From a virus: a stretch of 22,419 nucleotides of DNA. A model generated the notes under the pieces. The model made no database searches. It had not been told where the DNA came from and saw only the letters and a program-made list of their open reading frames with translations. The DNA lies in IMG/VR virus record IMGVR_UViG_3300008266_000532, positions 1 to 22,419 of that record; one strand, written 5' to 3'. Positions 19,406 through 22,419 of the stretch are shown piece by piece. The position numbers and the translations under genes are program-made. Position 1 is the first letter of the stretch, and every line of letters begins with the position of its first letter.

Positions 19406-19857
19406 GAGAATTTTATAAAGTAGTTGATTATTTAAAGACCACCTTAGAGGCGGATGTAAACGTACATACAATTACGCACGGGTTAAGGTCAATGACTGAC
19501 ATCGATAAAAAGAATATATTTCCTTTAGTTCATTTGCAGGTAACGAGTTCAAGTGTTTTAAACGGTAGCGTTAATTTTACTTTTGAAGTTGCTGTAGTCG
19601 ATTTGCGTAATATATCTAAACAGATTGTAACAGATAAGTTTTTAGGTAACGATAACGAACTCGACAACCTTAACACTTGCCACGCAGTATTAAACCGATT
19701 AGTATCTATTTTAACCAATCAAAATAATGAGTTTGGAATACAGTTAGTAAATGCACCGACTTTGCAACCTATCATATTTGAAGAGAGTAATTTGTTGGAT
19801 GGGTGGAGAACTGATTTAGAGTTAATAATTCCTAATAACGAGATAGTTGTCTGTTAA
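19402..19857 (+). CDS. Tail terminator/completion-type protein
   Basis: The 151-residue alpha/beta protein starts MREFYKVVDYLKTTLEADVN; strand segments VHLQVTSSSVL and FTFEVAVVDL follow, and then a helix AVLNRLVSIL. This pattern (helix, two strands describing a D-type loop, helix, strands) matches tail terminator or neck proteins. It lies between the tail chaperone and a head-tail joining-type protein. It overlaps the chaperone extension by 4 nt and the next gene by 11 nt. The assignment is by pattern and context. Confidence 0.6.
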   Translation: MREFYKVVDYLKTTLEADVNVHTITHGLRSMTDIDKKNIFPLVHLQVTSSSVLNGSVNFTFEVAVVDLRNISKQIVTDKFLGNDNELDNLNTCHAVLNRLVSILTNQNNEFGIQLVNAPTLQPIIFEESNLLDGWRTDLELIIPNNEIVVC

Positions 19858-20368
19858 GAACGAAAATACAGAAAAGGCTTTAAACGCGTTTTTAAAGTAC
19901 ACGGTTAGTCAAGCCAAAGCAAACCTAACCCGTAGAAAGAAAAACAGCAGTAAGGCTTTGTATGATAGTTTAACCTATGATTATACAGTTAGTAAGAATA
20001 GTTTTCAAGCCTCAATTAGTGCAGTCGATTACGCAACGTTTCAAGACTTAGGGGTTAGCGGTGTAAAAAAGAAATACAATACGCCTTACTCATACAAAAG
20101 TAAGATGCCACCTGCAAAGGCTTTTGATAAATGGATAGTAAGAAAAGGGATTGCACCGAGAAACGAACAAGGACAGTTTCAAAGCAGAACGGGTTTAGCT
20201 TTTGCGATTGCTCGAAGTGTATTTATAAACGGTATCAAACCGAGTAGATTTTTAAGTGACCCATTCGAGAAAGGATTTAAAAAATTACCGGATGAAATAA
20301 TAGAGGCTTACGGCTTGGATGTCGAAACCTTTTTAAAACAAATAATAAACAATGGCAAAACGAGTTAA
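19847..20368 (+). CDS. Head-tail joining protein (HK97 gp10-like)
   Basis: The 173-residue basic protein has ALYDSLTYDYTVSKNSFQAS, then ISAVDYATFQDLGVSGVKKK, the strand-and-GxxxxxxK pattern of HK97 gp10-like neck proteins. FQDLG is followed by the typical long insertion (PYSYKSKMPPAKAFDKWI). The only start is a TTG at 19847, because a TAG precedes it directly. It overlaps the neighbours by 11 and 17 nt. The function is inferred: it connects the tail to the portal. Confidence 0.65.
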   Translation: MSVKNENTEKALNAFLKYTVSQAKANLTRRKKNSSKALYDSLTYDYTVSKNSFQASISAVDYATFQDLGVSGVKKKYNTPYSYKSKMPPAKAFDKWIVRKGIAPRNEQGQFQSRTGLAFAIARSVFINGIKPSRFLSDPFEKGFKKLPDEIIEAYGLDVETFLKQIINNGKTS

Positions 20369-21746
20369 GATAACATTTTTAAGTAACCCAATACCAACAG
20401 TCAATTTGGTTTTAGGTGTGGCTTATACACCATTCTCAAATACGATAGGAGTTAATATTGGAACTACTGTAACAATCGGAGCGACTAAAGAGGATACAGC
20501 ATCAAATCTTTACACTTATTACAACGGATTAACTTTACCTGCGTGGTTAGATGCATTTACAACCATTACGTTAGCCTCTAATATTATTTATTTTGACTTC
20601 GCACCTGACAACGATGAAAACCTTTCGTTCCCTACTTTAATTTCGAGCCAGTCAAGTATCACAATAGAGGAAGTTGAATTACCGAGTGTTGGCGATTTTG
20701 AAATTGGTTTAGTACGTTCTACTTTATCGCTTAGGCTTATCCCGAATGTAAACTTTGATACTGCAACATTAGACCTTTACAATTACACAGGGGATATTTC
20801 TTTAGTGCCTGCCGTTCCGAGTTATGCTTTATCAAAGGCGGTTGTACAATTAGGGCAATCGGTTATTAACTTTGATATAAACGAACTAAGCAAAACGGGG
20901 ATAACGCCTACAATCGCAAACTATACTTTATCAGGTGTTCAGCCTATTCCATTTGACCAAAGCTGTTGGAGTTATTACAACGCTACTTGCTTTGATGGAG
21001 ACGATATTGTTTACACTAAAGAGGGTATATATTTATGCCTTTATGGATATGGGTATTTTCAGGACTTATACAATCCGCAACCGACATCGAATGTATTAAT
21101 AGACGGCAACAGTCATACCCATTTAAGAGGCTATGATAATAGAGTGCATTTCTTAACAAGAGATTTAACGAGTGTAACAGTAAACGGGTCAGCAGTAACA
21201 GTCAGCTTTGATACAGACTTTAACTATAACAATATCGTTTCTTTAAACTTAAACGATTACGATACAAGTGCTACGACTTTAACGGTTGTGTTTACCTATG
21301 CAGAAGAAACAAGGACTTTAATTTTTACAGTTAAAGAGGAGTGTAAATATGAAGTTGTTAATTGTGTATTCATTAATAAATACGGTTTGCCTCAGTCTTT
21401 ATTTTTTACCAAAGCACAAAAGAGAAGCGACGAAATAGAGGCATCTGAATACAGAGGTTTAATTTCTGACTTTGGAGTTTACAATACAACCTCACACGTT
21501 TACAAAGCGTTTAATTCAAACGGGCGTACAAAGGTAACGTGCAATACTGATTACTTAAACGAAAGCGAAAACGATACGTTTAGACAAATGATGTTAAGCG
21601 AGAGTGTTTGGCTAATTGAAAGTGGAATTATAAACCCAGTTAGTATCGATAAGAAATCAATAGAATACAAAACAAGTTTAGTTGATAAACTTATCCAATA
21701 CTCAGTTGATTTTAAATATGCATTTGATATAATTAACCAATGTTAA
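20352..21746 (+). CDS. Large virion structural protein, probably tail-associated
   Basis: This 464-residue protein is beta-rich with many Thr, Asn and Tyr. No signal peptide or enzyme motif is seen. The N-terminal half (~1-110) and middle (~115-330) read as consecutive beta-sandwich domains (VTVNGSAVTVSFDTDF). The C-terminal ~110 residues (LPQSLFFTKAQKRSDEIEAS, then YKTSLVDKLIQYSVDFKYAF) look like a separate conserved domain. The position after neck genes suggests a tail tube, baseplate or fibre component. I do not recognise the family. Its stop overlaps the next start by 7 nt. Confidence 0.6.
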   Translation: MAKRVKITFLSNPIPTVNLVLGVAYTPFSNTIGVNIGTTVTIGATKEDTASNLYTYYNGLTLPAWLDAFTTITLASNIIYFDFAPDNDENLSFPTLISSQSSITIEEVELPSVGDFEIGLVRSTLSLRLIPNVNFDTATLDLYNYTGDISLVPAVPSYALSKAVVQLGQSVINFDINELSKTGITPTIANYTLSGVQPIPFDQSCWSYYNATCFDGDDIVYTKEGIYLCLYGYGYFQDLYNPQPTSNVLIDGNSHTHLRGYDNRVHFLTRDLTSVTVNGSAVTVSFDTDFNYNNIVSLNLNDYDTSATTLTVVFTYAEETRTLIFTVKEECKYEVVNCVFINKYGLPQSLFFTKAQKRSDEIEASEYRGLISDFGVYNTTSHVYKAFNSNGRTKVTCNTDYLNESENDTFRQMMLSESVWLIESGIINPVSIDKKSIEYKTSLVDKLIQYSVDFKYAFDIINQC

Positions 21747-22419
21747 AAGTTAGTATCTACGTAGAGGGTCAGGAACTTGAATTATTCAAAGATGAAAACA
21801 TCGAAATCAATTCGACGGTACAGAATATTGCGGATATATCAAAAACATTTAGCGATTTTAGTCAAAGTTTTACAGTTCCTGCATCAAATAAGAACAACGC
21901 TATATTTCAACACTATTATAACACCGATATTGATGGTACATTTAACCCAAATATTAGAGTTTTAGGCTATATTGAACTTGGAAGCTTGCCTTATAAGTAT
22001 GGAGTTATTCAATTAGAGGATGTAAAAATCAAAAATCAAAAGGCATACGCTTACACAATTAGGTTTTTTTCCTCTACAGTAAGTCTTTCGGACTTATTTA
22101 AAGAGGATGAACTTAGTGTTTTAGACTTTTCAGACTACGACCACGAGTTTGACACTTCAATTTTTAACGCTACATTCAACGAAACGATAGCGGGTGGCGA
22201 TGTTTACTACCCTTTAATGACTTCTTTGCGTAATTACAACGTAGGAACGGGCGGTATTTTAGACATTACCAACACCGCAGGGGCGATTAAGTACTTTGAA
22301 TTAAAGCCTGCGCTACGTTTAAATAGGATTTTCGACGTAATACAGTCGCATTATGGCGTTACTTTTAGGCAAGACTTCTTAAATCGTTCTGTATTTGACA
22401 ACCTTTTTATGTGGTTACA
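21740..22419 (+). CDS. Structural protein, 3' end beyond the window
   Basis: The frame opens at ATG 21740 (MLKVSIYVEGQELELFKDEN at the start) and is open to the window edge, giving at least 226 residues. The start resembles the N-terminal domain of baseplate or tail proteins: IADISKTFSDFSQSFTVPAS is followed by NKNNAIFQHYYN. Later segments are beta-rich. It is linked to the previous gene by a 7-nt overlap and is probably part of the same structure. The frame was read directly and has no internal stop in the window. Confidence 0.75.
   Translation, partial: MLKVSIYVEGQELELFKDENIEINSTVQNIADISKTFSDFSQSFTVPASNKNNAIFQHYYNTDIDGTFNPNIRVLGYIELGSLPYKYGVIQLEDVKIKNQKAYAYTIRFFSSTVSLSDLFKEDELSVLDFSDYDHEFDTSIFNATFNETIAGGDVYYPLMTSLRNYNVGTGGILDITNTAGAIKYFELKPALRLNRIFDVIQSHYGVTFRQDFLNRSVFDNLFMWL

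Noticed and set aside
1-22419. tRNA, rRNA, integrase or insertion sequences
   Set aside because: No cloverleaf-like segment with a T-loop GTTCRA pattern in place, and no transposase or integrase motif, was found on reading.

Overview
The window looks like part of the genome of a tailed phage (or an intact prophage) of a Bacteroidota host, most likely a Flavobacteriia member. The DNA is AT-rich. Genes are packed with 1-30 nt overlaps and most lack a Shine-Dalgarno sequence. Promoter candidates fit the Bacteroidota -7 box TAnnTTTG. Many proteins (VirE_N/BT4734-type primase-helicase, metallophosphoesterase, GH24 endolysin, tail chaperone) are of types I associate with Flavobacterium phages. No database was searched; family names come from motif recognition.

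Layout. (1) 1-2244, + strand: end of a late operon with lysis functions: small membrane proteins, a CAP-domain protein, a membrane-anchored coiled coil and a GH24 endolysin. (2) 2245-2731: about 490 bp without genes, rich in repeats, with two copies of a palindromic operator. (3) 2732-4808, + strand: metallophosphoesterase, small proteins and a candidate unimolecular spanin, closed by a bidirectional terminator at 4793-4822. (4) 11974 down to 4805, - strand: early/replication operon with eight small genes, a terminator-containing leader, an SSB-like protein, primase-helicase, SNF2-type helicase, VRR-NUC nuclease and a small HTH protein. (5) 12210-15766, + strand: a cassette with a structured 5' leader, a small conserved-looking protein, an IbrA-like PAPS-reductase-family protein, an IbrB-like ParB-fold protein, a PD-(D/E)XK nuclease and an HNH/AP2 endonuclease. 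(6) 15858-22419, + strand: a promoter carrying the same operator, then a sigma-like protein, a CxxC protein, a secreted or lipid-anchored protein, terminase subunits, the tail-chaperone frameshift pair, tail/connector proteins and structural genes running off the window.

How it may work together. A 21-bp dyad, AAGTAT-N9-ATACTT, occurs four times (2556, 2678, 10252, 15858), in each case in a non-coding control region; three copies overlap or lie next to a promoter-like -7 box. This suggests one phage regulator coordinates the metallophosphoesterase operon, the replication operon and the late operon. The replication operon also appears to be controlled by a terminator in its leader. A second motif, TAGCAAAyATT, links the 2.3-kb repeat region with a 16-bp inverted repeat just upstream of the primase gene, so one of these may be the replication origin. 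The IbrA/IbrB cassette, with its pseudoknot-capable leader, is the best candidate for a poorly described system.
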